The notes under the pieces: generated by a model | Told to the model about the DNA's origin: nothing | Seen by the model: only the letters and a program-made list of their open reading frames with translations | Databases searched by the model: none | In this document: positions 10,659 to 21,767 of the stretch, one piece after another | How positions within the stretch are numbered: position 1 is the stretch's first letter | How the letters are laid out: each line of letters opens with the position of its first letter | From: Dermacentor variabilis | Taxonomy: Eukaryota; Arthropoda; Arachnida; Ixodida; Ixodidae | Reading direction: 5' to 3' | NCBI RefSeq assembly: GCF_050947875.1 | Contig: NC_134570.1 | Location: 228,703,265 to 228,767,264, forward strand | DNA length: 64,000 nt | Translations under genes and position numbers: made by a program

Positions 10659-11480
10659 GTGCTATCTTCCCTTCAGCGCCGCATGCTCAAGCTTCTTCAT
10701 GATCGGCATCAAGGCATCAACTGGTGCAAAGCTCTGGCTCGGGAATCAGACTGGTTGCCGGGCATCACCAACCAGATAGACAAACTGGTGGCTAACTGCC
10801 CTACGTGCACCGAAACCAGAGTGCAGCACTCAGAGCCTATGCTGCCGGCAAACACTCCAAATCGGCCCTGGGAAAAGGTGCTTGTCAATCTTTTTCATCT
10901 GAACGGCCAGGACTACGTTCTTCTGGTGGATTACCGGTCATGCTTTCTGGAAGTCATCAGCCTGCGCTCGACGACAGCACCTGCTGTCTTCAATGCCATC
11001 AAGAGCACCTTCGCACGCCATGGGATCCCGAGACTAGTACACAGTGATAACGGTCCTCAGTTTGCTGCAAGAGAGTTCTCTGCCTTCACCCAGTCCTACG
11101 GCTTCTGCCATGTCTCAATGAGCCCCCATTTTCCACAGTCAAACGGGGAGGTAGAACGGATGTTGAGGACAGTCAAGGACCTGCTTCAGAAGGTGGATGA
11201 TCCCTACCTGGCACTTCTGGCATACCGGGACACCACTGAGGTAAATGGAGTGAGTTCATGGGGCCAGCTCAATGCCCCTGCTCCTACGTAGTGAAGACTC
11301 CGATGGGTGTACTCCAGCACAACCGGATGCACCTGGTTCCCACAACGGGACATTCTGTGGAATGCACTACCAGCCCAGCTGAAACTCCCGTGGTGGCGCA
11401 GACCGCCAGGTCCACAACAATGCTTGGAGCTGCTCGAGCAGCCTGAGACCAGAGAACCGCATCGCCTCGGGAAAGCACTT
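10659..11480 (+). pseudogene. Integrase of Gypsy A
   Basis: The integrase inserts cDNA into the genome. Visible: an HHCC zinc region (LHDRHQGINW...CPTCTE), then core residues D (LLVDYRSCF), D (VHSDNGPQF) and E (SNGEVERML), so all three catalytic positions are kept. The frame ends at 11291. The C-terminal part (VVKTPMGVLQHNRMHLVP, typical of the Gypsy integrase tail) is readable in another frame to about 11425. Any remaining tail up to the 3' LTR is not clear. Confidence 0.85.
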
Positions 11481-11637
11481 CCACTGAAAAGGCACCCCCG
11501 CAGTTCTACTTCTATGCCACGTGTCTCAAGGTTCAGCAGAAACATCTGCAAGCCAAGAAGGCTCGACCTGTCAATGTTTTCTTTCGGAGTAAGAGTTCCT
11601 CTGTTTTGTTGTTTTGTTTTACCAAAGGAAAGATATA

Positions 11638-12592
11638 CCGTATTTACTCGCATAATGATCGCACTCGCGTAATGATCACACCCCTGAATTTTGTCGTCAA
11701 AATTCGATTTTTTTCTTTCCCATGTAATGATTGCACCCTGAACTTGTTGCAGCGATATGTCATGTGCCAAGTCTAGCTAATGATGATCGTGCTTACCATC
11801 TGTCAAATGCTACGTGAACGACTCTTGAAGACATACCAAGCGGTCTGCACACACCCAACATATTAAGCAGATGCCCCATTGCATTCCTTTCATCAATTTC
11901 CCCACTTCCATGAAAAAAAACTACAATCAAACTTGCCTTCGCTTTATTATTTGTAGGCTTCATAATGGTTTTGGTCAACAACAACATAAAGGGCATCTTT
12001 CGATTCTTCTCATCTGCACTCGTGGGCATGCAACAAATTGTGGGCGGCCAAGTTTGCACTGATACGTTAGAAGTGTACCCTATTTATATGCTGATGCCTG
12101 TAACGCAGCTAAGATATTCGCCCACCCTTAGTGGAAACATGCCATATTAGGATAGCAGTGAAGACAAATACTGCAGTTTCCACAGCATGCCCACCATGTG
12201 TTTCTATGTCACTGGCAGCTAAGTGCACCAACTCTGTTTCTGTCCCCTCAAGAGTGGACATGGCTACATTATAATTATTGTCGCAAACTTTCCAATATTA
12301 TTCATATTATTCATTACTGATATGGAAGAAAGTGTTTCAATGTGCATAGAGAAGAAAAATAATCACGATCAGCGCGTTTGGCTTGCTCCGCAGGCTGCCA
12401 TTTTGTTTTTGTGTCCCGCATTGACAGCGGCAGCCGCCTGCTTGTTGACCCGTTGTCATCTTGCAGTAAATGCGGGAAGAAAAAAGAAAATGTTTCTTTT
12501 TGTGGGACATTTAACCTGCGTAATGATTGCACCCCTGAATTTGAGTCAATTTTTTTGACAAAAAAGTGCGATCATTATGCGAGTAAATACAG
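11638..12592. mobile_element. MITE with 27-bp TIRs inside the Gypsy A 3' LTR
   Basis: The left end CCGTATTTACTCGCATAATG and the inverted right end CTGTATTTACTCGCATAATG match over 27 bp with one difference. TA flanks both sides (11636-11637, 12593-12594), so a Tc1/mariner-type TA target duplication. 955 bp, no transposase frame. It inserted at bases 3-4 of the Gypsy A right LTR, so it is younger than that LTR element. Confidence 0.88.
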
Positions 12593-12714
12593 TAGTGTAC
12601 GATAGTACCGCTGGATGGCACCATGGCACGCACGACTGTACAAGGGCGGAATAAACCCTGTTGGACACTTGCTCAACCGGAGAGTCGGCTGCTGTGTAAT
12701 TCGCTCGCTTGACA
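12593..12714 (+). repeat. 3' LTR of Gypsy A (main part)
   Basis: Homologous to 8333-8456. Its first four bases lie at 11634-11637 (TATA where the left LTR has TGTA), on the far side of the MITE that inserted at the TA dinucleotide. The purine-rich tract just upstream of 11634 is the likely polypurine tract. Confidence 0.8.
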
Positions 12715-12719
12715 CGCAT
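12715..12719. repeat. Target duplication of Gypsy A, right
   Basis: CGCAT directly after the LTR end TTGACA; matches 8328-8332. Confidence 0.8.
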
Positions 12720-12734
12720 CGCCTGCGTAGCGTA

Positions 12735-12786
12735 GCAGAAAGCCACATGAGCATTCCCGAGTACATGCTATGCAAGCAGGATGTAC
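12735..12786. repeat. Inverted-repeat arm right of Gypsy A
   Basis: Contains GAGTACATGCTATGCAAGCA, pairing with 8248-8300. Confidence 0.7.
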
Positions 12787-14040
12787 GGGTGAATTTAGTG
12801 ATGCTGAAATCGCTGGGATGGCTAGAAACGGAGGGGACGGTGAAGGTGATGACGACAAAAGACATCAAAAGGTGCCGACATCAGTCGAAACAAGAAACAC
12901 GCTTCCCTTGCTGAGAAATAAAGCGCAGCGGAAGGCACGATCGGCTCGTGCAATGTGTGAAGCAGCTCGAGAACACCTTTCTAGGTCCAAGTGCTACCAC
13001 CAAGAAGATCAACATTACGCACTTTTTATGCACTGAATAAAATGGCAGTACTGCAAAACGGAGCTGTTTGATATCTCTGGTACGATTTTCTTTCTTTATG
13101 TTTGAAACCTTTACGAAGAGCCAGTTTAGAAGCCCTTATTGAAAAGCTTGTCAATAGTGGTGAATTTTTTAGAAGAAACTCGACTTTTCATAGCAATTTC
13201 AACGACTTTGCTTATCTCGAAAATTCCCTTATCTCAAAATTTTTTCTAGTTTTTACTTCTTCGAGTTGATGGGATTATTACTGTATATAGAATGGCCTAC
13301 ACAAAGGAGACGCTGATGCCGAGAAAACCAGCTACAAACAATAAGCTCCATGTCGTCTATAAAGTGTACTGTATCTTTTGTTTGCTTGTTTGTTTTTCAT
13401 TTTCCATGCCGTGGGCACCCCAACTGTCTTACTCGAAGTGAACACCTGAACTATTCCAAAGTGCAAGCGCCTGTAAACGACACCATCTGGAAAGTGCGAA
13501 TGTGTAGCATCCCCATGAACGCAGATGTTACATTTTTCCACTGGCTGTAGAAAGCACGAAAGAAAGGGCGAAATAAGGAAGAGACACGCCTCTGTTGCTA
13601 GGTGACATTTGTCTGGGTGGAGCATACGCTCGCAAAACCTGATGCGTCGCGTTGCCTCCGCAATAATAATAAAAAAAGAGAAAAGTCCCCTTCTGACATT
13701 TATTTCCTCCAGTGCCGTCTCGGGTTTTCCGCATCTATGCCGCAGCACCCGCTTTCTGCGCCTTGTCGTCTGCTAGTCTACTCTTCCGGTTGCCTTAAAA
13801 AATACAGGGAAATCTAAGAATCCTCAGATTTCTGAGTATTCGTTTGTTGTACTGAGGCATTGCTAACATGACACAGAAAATGAATAATGATTGTTATTCT
13901 GAAAAGTTCGGTGTTCTGAAGTTTGCAGTAGTGAAATATTTTTACATTGAAACTATGAGCAGTCAGCAGGGGATTTCTGAAAAGTTTGCTAATCGGAAAA
14001 ATTTGTTTTGTGGTGTTCGTAGTAATGAGGTTTCACTGTA

Positions 14041-14689
14041 TTATCAAGGCATTGGTGGATAACTTTGATCATTTTATGTCACTCAGTACTATGTGTAGTG
14101 TCAATGGTCTTGTTGAACATTAGCATTTTGTGAACTCGTGCATTGATCGTCATGTTTATTTAAAAACAAAGAAAGTAAATCATAAGCTTCCTTGGATGAA
14201 CAGCGAAATTTTGCACTTGTCACACCACATCAGCAGGTTGCAGAACTCAAGAAAGTCCACTCCTGAAGATGGCGCTATCTTTGAATGTTCCAAGGAAGAA
14301 CTTTGATTTCATACTAAATGTGCTAAAGACTTTTTTCTTTTTGGTGCAGTTCCCTTTACCACTTAAATCAAATGTTTGCATGTTTTGGACTTGCATTTTA
14401 CTAACTGCAACGCCTAGTATCTCTTTCAGGATTGACAACACTATTACTAATGATCTAGTTATAAATTCTAATGCTGAAGTCGAGGTTTTGACGGAAGCCC
14501 GTCTGGTTGGGAGGCGTCATGAAGAAGGGTAAAAAGGACACCAACCACTGAAAGAATACAAGAAATGACGCTTCGGCTCCCCTGATAAGAGCCTTGTTCA
14601 CAATGAAATAAAGGCAGTGCGATACACTGTTTACATAGCTTTAAAACATGATGTAAGCAGCGCGTGTAGATGGGGGGAGGGTTCTGTCA
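14041..14689. other. Stretch without recognised genes before the Penelope-like element
   Basis: No coding sequence recognised. 14545-14640 contains a short imperfect hairpin (CTTCGGCTCCCCTGATAAG...) and may be the 3' non-coding part of the adjacent minus-strand Penelope-like element; not proven. Confidence 0.35.
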
Positions 14690-14704
14690 TTCTGGTTGAG
14701 GGTG

Positions 14705-15472
14705 CTATCTGTCATTTGGATTAGGAGGGATTCCAAGTGGTGTTTCGAAGTGAAATTTTTTTTCTTTTTCTAATATCTTAGTGTTATCCCAATCAATCCT
14801 GTGACCCAAGTCCCCTGCATGTTCTGCCAAGGCGTTTGATGCAACTTTTTTCTCTTTCACATCCTTGACATGCTGCTTCAACTGCTGTTGGAAATTGCCT
14901 GTCTTGCCGATATATACGCAGTCGCAGTCTTCACATGGAATCCCATAGATGATGCCAGGAAACTTTTTCTTCGGAAGCTGGTCTTTCACATTTACCAGCC
15001 GATGGCATAATTTTTGGAATGGCACGTGAGCTACCTGGATGTCATAGCCGTGTAGAACGCAGGCTGAACCCTCGCTCACACCGGGCACATATGGTATGGG
15101 GGCATATTTTCTTGGGAGCACACAGTCAGGCCTTGGGGGCTGAGACAGATGGCATTCCACCAAGTTTACAAACGACCTTGGATACCTAAATGCCGTCAAA
15201 TTTTGGTGCACTTCTTGTAGGTCAGCAGCCGGGCATTGTGGTGTTGTGCAGATACGCTTGGTTCTGCCGACAAGAGAGGCTACTACCGATCTCTTCTGGT
15301 TCATGGGGTGCATTGAATTAAAATGCAGACAACTGCCTGTGTATGTGCTCTTTCTGTACACAGAGAATGCCAGACTGTGCCGGTCACGTTTCACAAGGAC
15401 GTCCCCCCCCCCCCCCCCCCCCGAAAAGGAAGCTCGCCATCTTTTTCTTTCTCGACTGTGAATTGGATACAC
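14705..15472 (-). pseudogene. Penelope-like C-terminal region with GIY-YIG endonuclease
   Basis: 255 codons open. After YRKSTYTGSCLHFNSMHP (the conserved linker after the RT) comes the nuclease: GIIYGIPC (residues 173-180) and VYIGKTG (186-192) form the GIY-YIG core, then FQQQLKQH where the family usually has an Arg in place of one Gln, then EHAGDLGH. The endonuclease would nick target DNA for priming. A 20-bp C run (15403-15422 on the plus strand) lies inside the frame as a glycine stretch and is a likely slippage site. Confidence 0.85.
15403..15422. repeat. C20 homopolymer
   Basis: Twenty consecutive C on the plus strand (G on the coding minus strand) within the Penelope-like frame. Length may be an assembly or sequencing artefact. 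Confidence 0.85.
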
Positions 15473-15489
15473 GCTTCAATACTATTCAA

Positions 15490-16744
15490 ATGCGACAAAA
15501 ATGAAGGAATTTCTTTTCGCTGAATTATGCAGAACACATCGTCTGCGTAACATAGGAAACTCTGGGCAGCGAGTTGAAAGAGGCGAGTGCTCGATGCTCA
15601 AGCCATTCCATTGTTAAATTTGCAGCAGTTACCGAAACAGATGCACCCGTCGGTGTCACGTGCACTTGCCTGTAGAAGGTGCCTTCAAAAATGAAGTAGG
15701 TGTTCTCCAGGCAGAACAGAAGGAGCCTCTTCAAGTCAGCAACGTCGATGGGTGTCCTTTCTGATAGGGTAGGGTGATCGTCCAGAGCGGCAGTGCAAGT
15801 TTCGGCGGCGAGTCGAATAGGAACACTTGTAAAAAGCAACACGACATCAAACGAGACAAGTGCTTCCTGATCGTCTGGAGTAAAATGATGAATCCTCTTT
15901 ATGAAGTCTTCAGAATGGCGAACTTGAGTGGCACCTACACCAAAGAGAGGGTAAAGAATGTTATGAAGGTATTTGGACAGTTTATGAAGCGGAGAGAGAG
16001 TAAAGTCAACAACTGGTTGCACCTGGACGTTAGGTTTATTGGCGAACCGTAGAGCGCCGAACCGTTAGTGCACAGAAGGGAGAAGGGCAACCCTCTGTGC
16101 CATGGGTCTACAAAACAAAACACATCCGTAAGAAGTTTCTGGAGCTCCCTCTGTATCTTGAGCGTAGGATCCTTCTTCAGATGACTGTATGTCGCCTCGT
16201 CCGCAAGCAGTGATAACATCTTGTCACGGTAGTCAGTCCTGTTGAGTAGCACCGTGGCGTCGCCCTTGTCAGCCCGAAAGATGACAAGGTTTTGGTTTTA
16301 GCGAAGGTTTTTGATACGTAGCCTTCTTTCGTCTATTGAAAGCGGGGAGACGGAGGGGTGTGCGTGAATCCACGAGGGAATGCCTATAGTGCTGGTTCGT
16401 GCCTCCTCCCGCTTTGAAGGTTCAATTTGGTCGATAGCATTTTCTACAGCACAGACCGATCTTTTTTGCATCCTTCTGCGGTCCGAGGTTGAAGTTTAAA
16501 CCCAGGCTCCAGACAGCGAGTTCTGCCGAGTTAGGCTTGTGCGACGAGAGGTTGTGCACGGCGGACGCGGCAACGTTTCTGTGCAAGGCATCAATGGGTG
16601 GTGACAGTCTACCAAGTTTTCTTTCGTGAGCCTCCTGCGTACGACGGGATTGTAGCCTGGCCTTGAAATTTGCGTGCAATTGAATGCTTGCAAACTGGTC
16701 TGGGACCCGGTGCTCAAGACAACGGCGTGCGAAGAAAGCTTCAT
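15490..16744 (-). pseudogene. Penelope-like RT, N-terminal region and palm
   Basis: Pieces in order on the minus strand: VHNLSSHKPN (about 16550), VLLNRTDYRDKMLSLL with DPTLKIQRELQKLL (16252-16140), VRPVVDFTLSPLHKLSKYL (about 16030-15970), LVSFDVVLLFTSVP (first catalytic Asp), TPTGASVSVTAANLTMEWLE, and CYADDVFCI in a shifted frame near 15540. The shift just before YADD (LPRVSYVTQTM versus the active-site frame) inactivates it. This RT type is related to telomerase RT. Confidence 0.85.
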
Positions 16745-17013
16745 TTTCTAGATTCCTTATGAATTCCTTATTCTAAGATCCTGGCTTGTAAAAGGAGTTT
16801 TTCCGCCTTGGCAACCACGCTGAAGCCAAAACTGTCACTGGTGATAAATACGTTGATAATAAATATGCTGATTGTAAATAAGACGCATACCACACTTTCA
16901 TTTTTCTATATTGTTCTGCTGTTTTATTAAGTTGCATACTGAAAGCTCTTTTGATTTTTAACCCTCTTTTGTTTGCTTTTTTGGAATTATTTGGTCACCA
17001 AGGTGACTATCGC

Positions 17014-17404
17014 TTATGATTGCAATGATATATGGCCAGTGGCTCTAGTGGCGACACTGGAAAGGTTCTTGGCTAATGTGAGCTCTATAGACGACCGATG
17101 ACCCATCGTGGGTACACTAATGCTTGCGTAACATTCAATGCTGAACATTTCCAAGGGAAACACTATGAACCACTTTCCGTCTGGCCAAGACATGTCTATG
17201 TTGAAACCACCCACAATCACAATGGGAGTGGAGTCGGTAGGGGTAATCCAACCAAAGGTGCATACGCTTGGCATTTGCGACACCATCTTCGTCCGTATTA
17301 GGTGCCACCTGCTTACCCCGCGCACATTCCCGCTTCTGTTCACAATGGTATTCTTCGTAGGCATGCTGTGCTTCCGCAGTCCTCACTACACGCGGCCTAA
17401 TCAT
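17014..17404 (-). pseudogene. Nuclease-like (EEP) fragment, possibly from a Helentron-type element
   Basis: A short stretch with PIVIVGGFNIDMSWPDGKW and HRSSIELTLAKNL resembles the GDFN...D part of exonuclease-endonuclease-phosphatase folds. The N-terminal part is in a neighbouring frame (RVVRTAEAQHAYEEYH). I recall similar fragments joined to helicases in arthropod Helitron/Helentron elements, but no helicase is visible here, so the source element is uncertain. Confidence 0.45.
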
Positions 17405-18469
17405 TGCACGGGTGAAAGGGAACTGGGATAAGATTACGCGGTTTGCCTACAGAGTCAGTGATGTCAAACTGCAATTCATACTAAACAGTGTCTATTCCGG
17501 TTTTCTTTTTTTATTATGATATTTTTTTACCACAACATGTTTTGACACTTCTAGCAATTAAACGCAGCTAGGGCATACTCGGCAATATGCGCTTGCTTTA
17601 TGCTTTAGCTTTTTTATCTCTGGGGTGGCTGCGATCTTTTTTCACCGACGCACACAAACCGCGAGAACCTAGTCTATAACAGATCGGCTGTAAAACTGCA
17701 AGAAAAAACATACTAACTGGGAAAATGTACGATCCGAAGTAACTAAAAAAATATGACAGGCTTCAGTTGAAGAGAAACCAGGCAGAGGCTGGCGCATGGT
17801 GTCCACAAATTATATTTTTAGCCGAGCCCGCTCAATCAGGCAAAAGCCCGATTCTGTCGATTCCTCTGCTCTTACACCGTCAGCGTGCTGGGCATGTTGC
17901 CGTCGTCTTTTCTGATCGGACTATTGTGGCACGTATTAGTGTGTCAACCATTGTCGACATCTACGTAATGTGAAGCTTCGTGGGAATTGTTGCGGCACAA
18001 GACGCCGATGTGCGTCGAGCTGGCAGTGCTCTGGCGGCTCAAGACACATCTTGTTGTTTTCCTATTGTGTGGTGTTTAAAGAGGGTGACGGTGAACAAAA
18101 ACAAAACAGAGCTGGTGGGTGACTCCAGATGCCACCGAAGTGAAACGCGATGCCCACATCGTGAAGCCTGCAACAGGGAATAGCGGCGTGTGTGGATTGT
18201 CACCTACTAAAAGCGTGCAGTACGCTCCCAATGGCACTACACACCACGCGCTGTAGAACAGATAGGTGAAGATGCTTATCGCAATAGGTTTGGTGGCGAT
18301 AGCTGTGAACGAGGTGTGCGGTTACCCGGGTGGAGATTGGCTGATACCGGGAGAAGAAACTGCACGCGCCGTCATTTTCACGTGACACGGGTGGCTATAT
18401 ACTGTTCTTGATCGAGCGCGCCTCACACCTTTTCTTGTTCACATGGGATCTAGCGGCCAGAAAATGTAT
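17405..18469. other. Repeat-derived DNA left of the long-TIR transposon
   Basis: No gene recognised. The segment 18190-18469 is repeated in direct orientation at about 24410-24708, so it belongs to a larger repeat into which the long-TIR transposon inserted. A TIR-like end with a TA flank lies at 24889 (CAGCAGAACCTCATTGATAT read leftwards); a matching left end was not found. Confidence 0.45.
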
Positions 18470-19160
18470 GGGTAATTCCACGCGAAACGTCCAAGACCCC
18501 CAAAGTGAACATCTTTGATTTTCCTGAAAATATTTGGGTTAGATGGCTATTGTGTGAATAAGGTGTCGTCAAAGTATTCTTGTCAAAAAAAAATTTTTGT
18601 AATCACGTGGCCACTGAAATTTCCAGGAAGAAGGCAAAGTTGGCTGGAGGCAATTTTTTTTTTTCAAGTCTGAAAGTAGGTGCAATAAAAAATTTTATTT
18701 TAGAGCAGTGTACTGGCATCCTTCTTTCATATTACATTTAATTGAATGCATTTTAGAATTTTCCACATTTATATGGCTCAGTAAAAAATAAAAAAAGTTT
18801 TATTGTGTTCAGAATTTTTTTTTTCATTTTTTTCATAACTTTTTAGCTGCAATAATGTTTCTTCCTTTTCGCCAGTTGCTATAGTGTTTGCTAAAAATAA
18901 TGTGAAATTATTAAGAAACATTTTTGATGATGATATCTTTTGAGAAAAATACCTCCAAATTTGGCAAAAAATTGCTTCTACGCAAGAATCAGGCCAAATT
19001 TAAGCATTATGGCCCTCCAGATAAAAATATGTCAGATAGTGCAATACAAGCACCGACATCTTAGCTTGTGATATCGATCTTTCTTTCAGTAAATTTTGTT
19101 TGAAGCGAGAAAAAAAGTTTGAAGTCAGCAACCCATGTCATCAGTAGGCACTGCCGAGCT
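18470..19160. repeat. Left long terminal inverted repeat
   Basis: About 690 bp, AT-rich, matching the right arm in inverted orientation, for example CATCCTTCTTTCATATTACA at 18718 against the complement of TGTAATGTGAAAGAAGGATG near 24095, and the shared GTAGGCACTG segment at its inner end. Confidence 0.8.
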
Positions 19161-19759
19161 CAGACCTCACTGTGCAATGCGTATGTGCCGCCGGAGACTT
19201 TTTGGGCTCCCATATGCACTCCGGCTCTTTTCCAAATGAATGTTGACTCTGTCGGCTATGTCGCTTGGTGTCAGTCTAAACACTTCCTTAATGGCCTGTT
19301 TTCGTCTGGTTCATCCCTTGTCATTTTTGTGGCTTGGGACTGTCAGGTTGGTGAACACTGATTGGTGTGGGCATCTTGCACTAATAGTTAATGGCTAACT
19401 CTGTCTCCTGTTCGGTGCGGAGGCAGAGCAGGAGGCAACACGGTCACTTGTTTTCTGCTGTTCCACACCAGAATGAAGACGCTTGCTCACCGAGCTGCAG
19501 ACGCTCATAGCTGGAGATAAGAGCCTAAAAATTGGAAATTTCTTGTCAACTCCTTTTTTCATCCACTCATGTTCAACTCTTCAACACATGAACCTTTACA
19601 GGCAAATTAAGGCCTCCTTAGTATTCATGCCCATTTTTTTACTTGAACTTCTCCAGTGTTTGAGCATGTGGTGATGGCAACCCAAAAAGTTCAAACCGTC
19701 ACTGGCTTAAGTGGTGCAATAGTCACGTTCCTTTAACAGCAGTTGCTATGCTGAATCTC

Positions 19760-21767
19760 TAACCAAGCTCTGTTCTTTTTTCTTGTATTTTGGAATTAGG
19801 TACCCAGATTACTGTGATTCCCTTCATATTACTTTTGACCCAGTCAAACATATCCTCTGGAGACTGAATCTGGTCATGATACTGCAGGCGTGATCTTGCT
19901 GCCAGACATACGAGTGTACTGCCGACATCATTGCATGCGCTTTTGCCATGCAAAGTGGCGAAGAAATCCCATTCTGCCGATAGATCACGGTAGCAAAATT
20001 CAAAAAGTTATTTTTGTTCTTACAATGTGTGACGCTTCATCAGAGAAATAATTTTTTCTTTCTTCAGGCGGATCTTGTTTTCCTACCTCGAGCTGCACTC
20101 TGAAATGTGTGTACTGTGACTGTATCATGCTCCATACACTCAGAAACACCACAGAGAGACCTCTCCATAGTTGCTTTGCTCCTTGTGAAAATAGACAACT
20201 ACAGGATGTAGTGTGGCTTGTACGTTTACCTAGTGGTACGGCAGTGGTGCATCCTAAGTATAAAACTAATTTTCCACAAAATCCAACACTATGACAACCT
20301 TGTGTTGGCTTAGGTTAAACTTCAGTTCTCGAAAGTAGCGAGCTGGCTGCTTACTGATGAAATGGTGGATCTTATGTTGATTCAACATGTCTGCGAACTT
20401 CTCAGAAAATTCTTCTGGCATCAAAACAATGGTTTCGAGTCTACAGAGGACTCCACTTATCCATTGCTGGACACGTTGTCTCAGCTCTCGGTGATACGGG
20501 CAAGACTTTGTGGAAGCAGATGCTCAGTGTGATTTGCACCAGGGCAGGATGTGCATTTGCGGAAAATACAAGTGTAGCCAAAAGCTCTTCATTTGTGTCC
20601 TTAAGGCCACTAGAATGAAGCATTAGTTTAAAGCTCTAATAACTCATGCAGACACACAGTGTGTGTGTACCGCTTCCACCAGACAAAACAAATTGTGGAA
20701 GACACAAAACGGCCAACGTTGAGAAGCCACACTTTAAATTGTAATTCTTCTTAGATTTGTCATGCATTTCCTTCAGTTCATCGACAATAGTCGCTTTTGG
20801 TGGCCTTTCAGAGTGTCATTTTTCCCTGGTAGGCAATAAGACACTGAGTCGCCCTCGTAGAAAGCTCTGACAAATGACTTCACCTCCTCACTAACTGGGC
20901 CACCACATGTTCCTTGCCGCATGTCTAGAATCCCACTGTTAGTGTTGACTTTCATTGCCTCGCAAACTTACCGTTCCGATGCACCATCATTTTTTCACGA
21001 GACCAAGATTGGGGCATTAAAGTTGGGTAGTATTGTGTTTTTTTCTCCGCTTTGTTCTCGAGAAGACTCTCTTTTTCAGGTTTTGCATCCAGCAGACATG
21101 ATCATCCAGGAGGAGTTACGTACCCTCGTGTTAGTCAAGCGTCAATAGCTGGCACAGTTTCGGGGACGTAGCTGTTATTCCCTTTGCGTTTTCTCGCAAA
21201 GTTTCCACTTTCTTTCTTTTTTTCGTACAACTGCTGTCCGTGCTGCAGTTGTTTCTTTTTGAAGCTGCTGACACCTCTTTCTAAGGCCTCCTTTTCTGTT
21301 CCAGTACCACCAGCTTCAGGCTCAATTTCACTACCTCCAGATAGTGTGTTGAGATGTTGTTCTGGCACTACCAAATTTGCCATCTTTTGAGTACTATACA
21401 ACTGCCACTTGCAAGCTTCACTAATTCAATTTTCTGGAACTAGGCCAAGGGAAGGGTGGGCGTCAACAATGGCCAATGTGATGGCTGTCGACCCCCGGCA
21501 GTGTCTTGCATGTCTAAAGAATGGGTCTGAGCACAACTTGGAAGCGATTTTAGAAGTGTATCGATGAAGGTAAAATTGCTTGTGGTGTTTACAAATTGTT
21601 GCATCGTCATCCAGGCTTCTCTTTAAGTGCAGCGCAAGAAGACGCCGATCTATGTTGCTCAAAAGACACTCAGTTGTCAGTTGCTGCTCGCTACAGTAAG
21701 TTGTTTTGTGGCAGTTTCTTGGGCCGAAAGAGCATGGTGGAAGCTCAATTCCTGAAAATAGTGCCAA
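19760..21767 (-). pseudogene. Transposase-like protein of the long-TIR transposon, decayed
   Basis: Readable pieces in order: a Cys/His region ATICKHHKQFYLHRY...CSDPF (21767-21426), a Lys/Glu-rich region (21401-21135), SFVRAFYEGDSVSYCLPGKN with HQKRLLSMN (20955-20773), GGSGTHTLCVCM (about 20660), VVIVLDFVENYSF (about 20275), FSDEASH (about 20050) and FFATLHGKSACNDVG (about 19965). I recognise this as a large arthropod and cnidarian family of uncharacterised proteins. The conserved acidic residues in DFxENY, FSD and the HGK block suggest a DDE-type nuclease, but that is inference. Multiple stops and frameshifts. Confidence 0.65.

Larger units (their letters stand above)
8333..12714 (+). mobile_element. 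Gypsy-type LTR retrotransposon A (short LTRs), degraded
   Basis: Bounded by related LTRs (8333-8456, and a split right LTR ending at 12714) and a perfect 5-bp target duplication CGCAT (8328-8332 and 12715-12719). It carries gag, protease, a shortened RT/RNase H frame and integrase, in Gypsy order. LTRs are only about 124 bp and clearly diverged, so this is an old copy. A MITE (11638-12592) sits inside the right LTR. The RT palm is missing without loss of reading frame. Confidence 0.88.
7254..13283. mobile_element. Inner Tigger/pogo-like DNA element remnant
   Basis: CAGTAATACCTCATTAACTC at 7254 mirrors the right end CAGTAATAATCCCATCAACT read leftwards from 13283, and both continue with similar AT-rich subterminal DNA. 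TA follows the right end (13284-13285). The left end has AA where TA would be expected. The element is split by Gypsy element A. No transposase frame seen. Confidence 0.5.
7023..14038. mobile_element. Tigger/pogo-like DNA element remnant (outer), with nested insertions
   Basis: The left end CAGTGAAATCTCGATATAAC (7023) and the inverted right end CAGTGAAACCTCATTACTAC (read leftwards from 14038) are similar terminal inverted repeats. Each is flanked by TA (7021-7022 and 14039-14040), the target duplication of Tc1/mariner-type transposases. No transposase frame is recognisable inside, so it is non-autonomous or decayed. Pairing these two ends across 7 kb of nested DNA is an inference. Confidence 0.5.
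14690..16790 (-). mobile_element. Penelope-like element 1 (RT plus GIY-YIG), degraded
   Basis: A minus-strand retroelement encoding a Penelope-type reverse transcriptase followed by a C-terminal GIY-YIG endonuclease, the domain order of endonuclease-bearing Penelope-like elements. Several frameshifts separate the N-terminal, RT and endonuclease parts. Element ends could not be fixed from terminal repeats; limits given are those of the recognisable coding region. Confidence 0.85.

Noticed and set aside
14540..14640. Hammerhead ribozyme of the Penelope-like element
   Set aside because: Such ribozymes are known in Penelope-like elements, but the CUGAUGA and GAAA cores could not be found together here.
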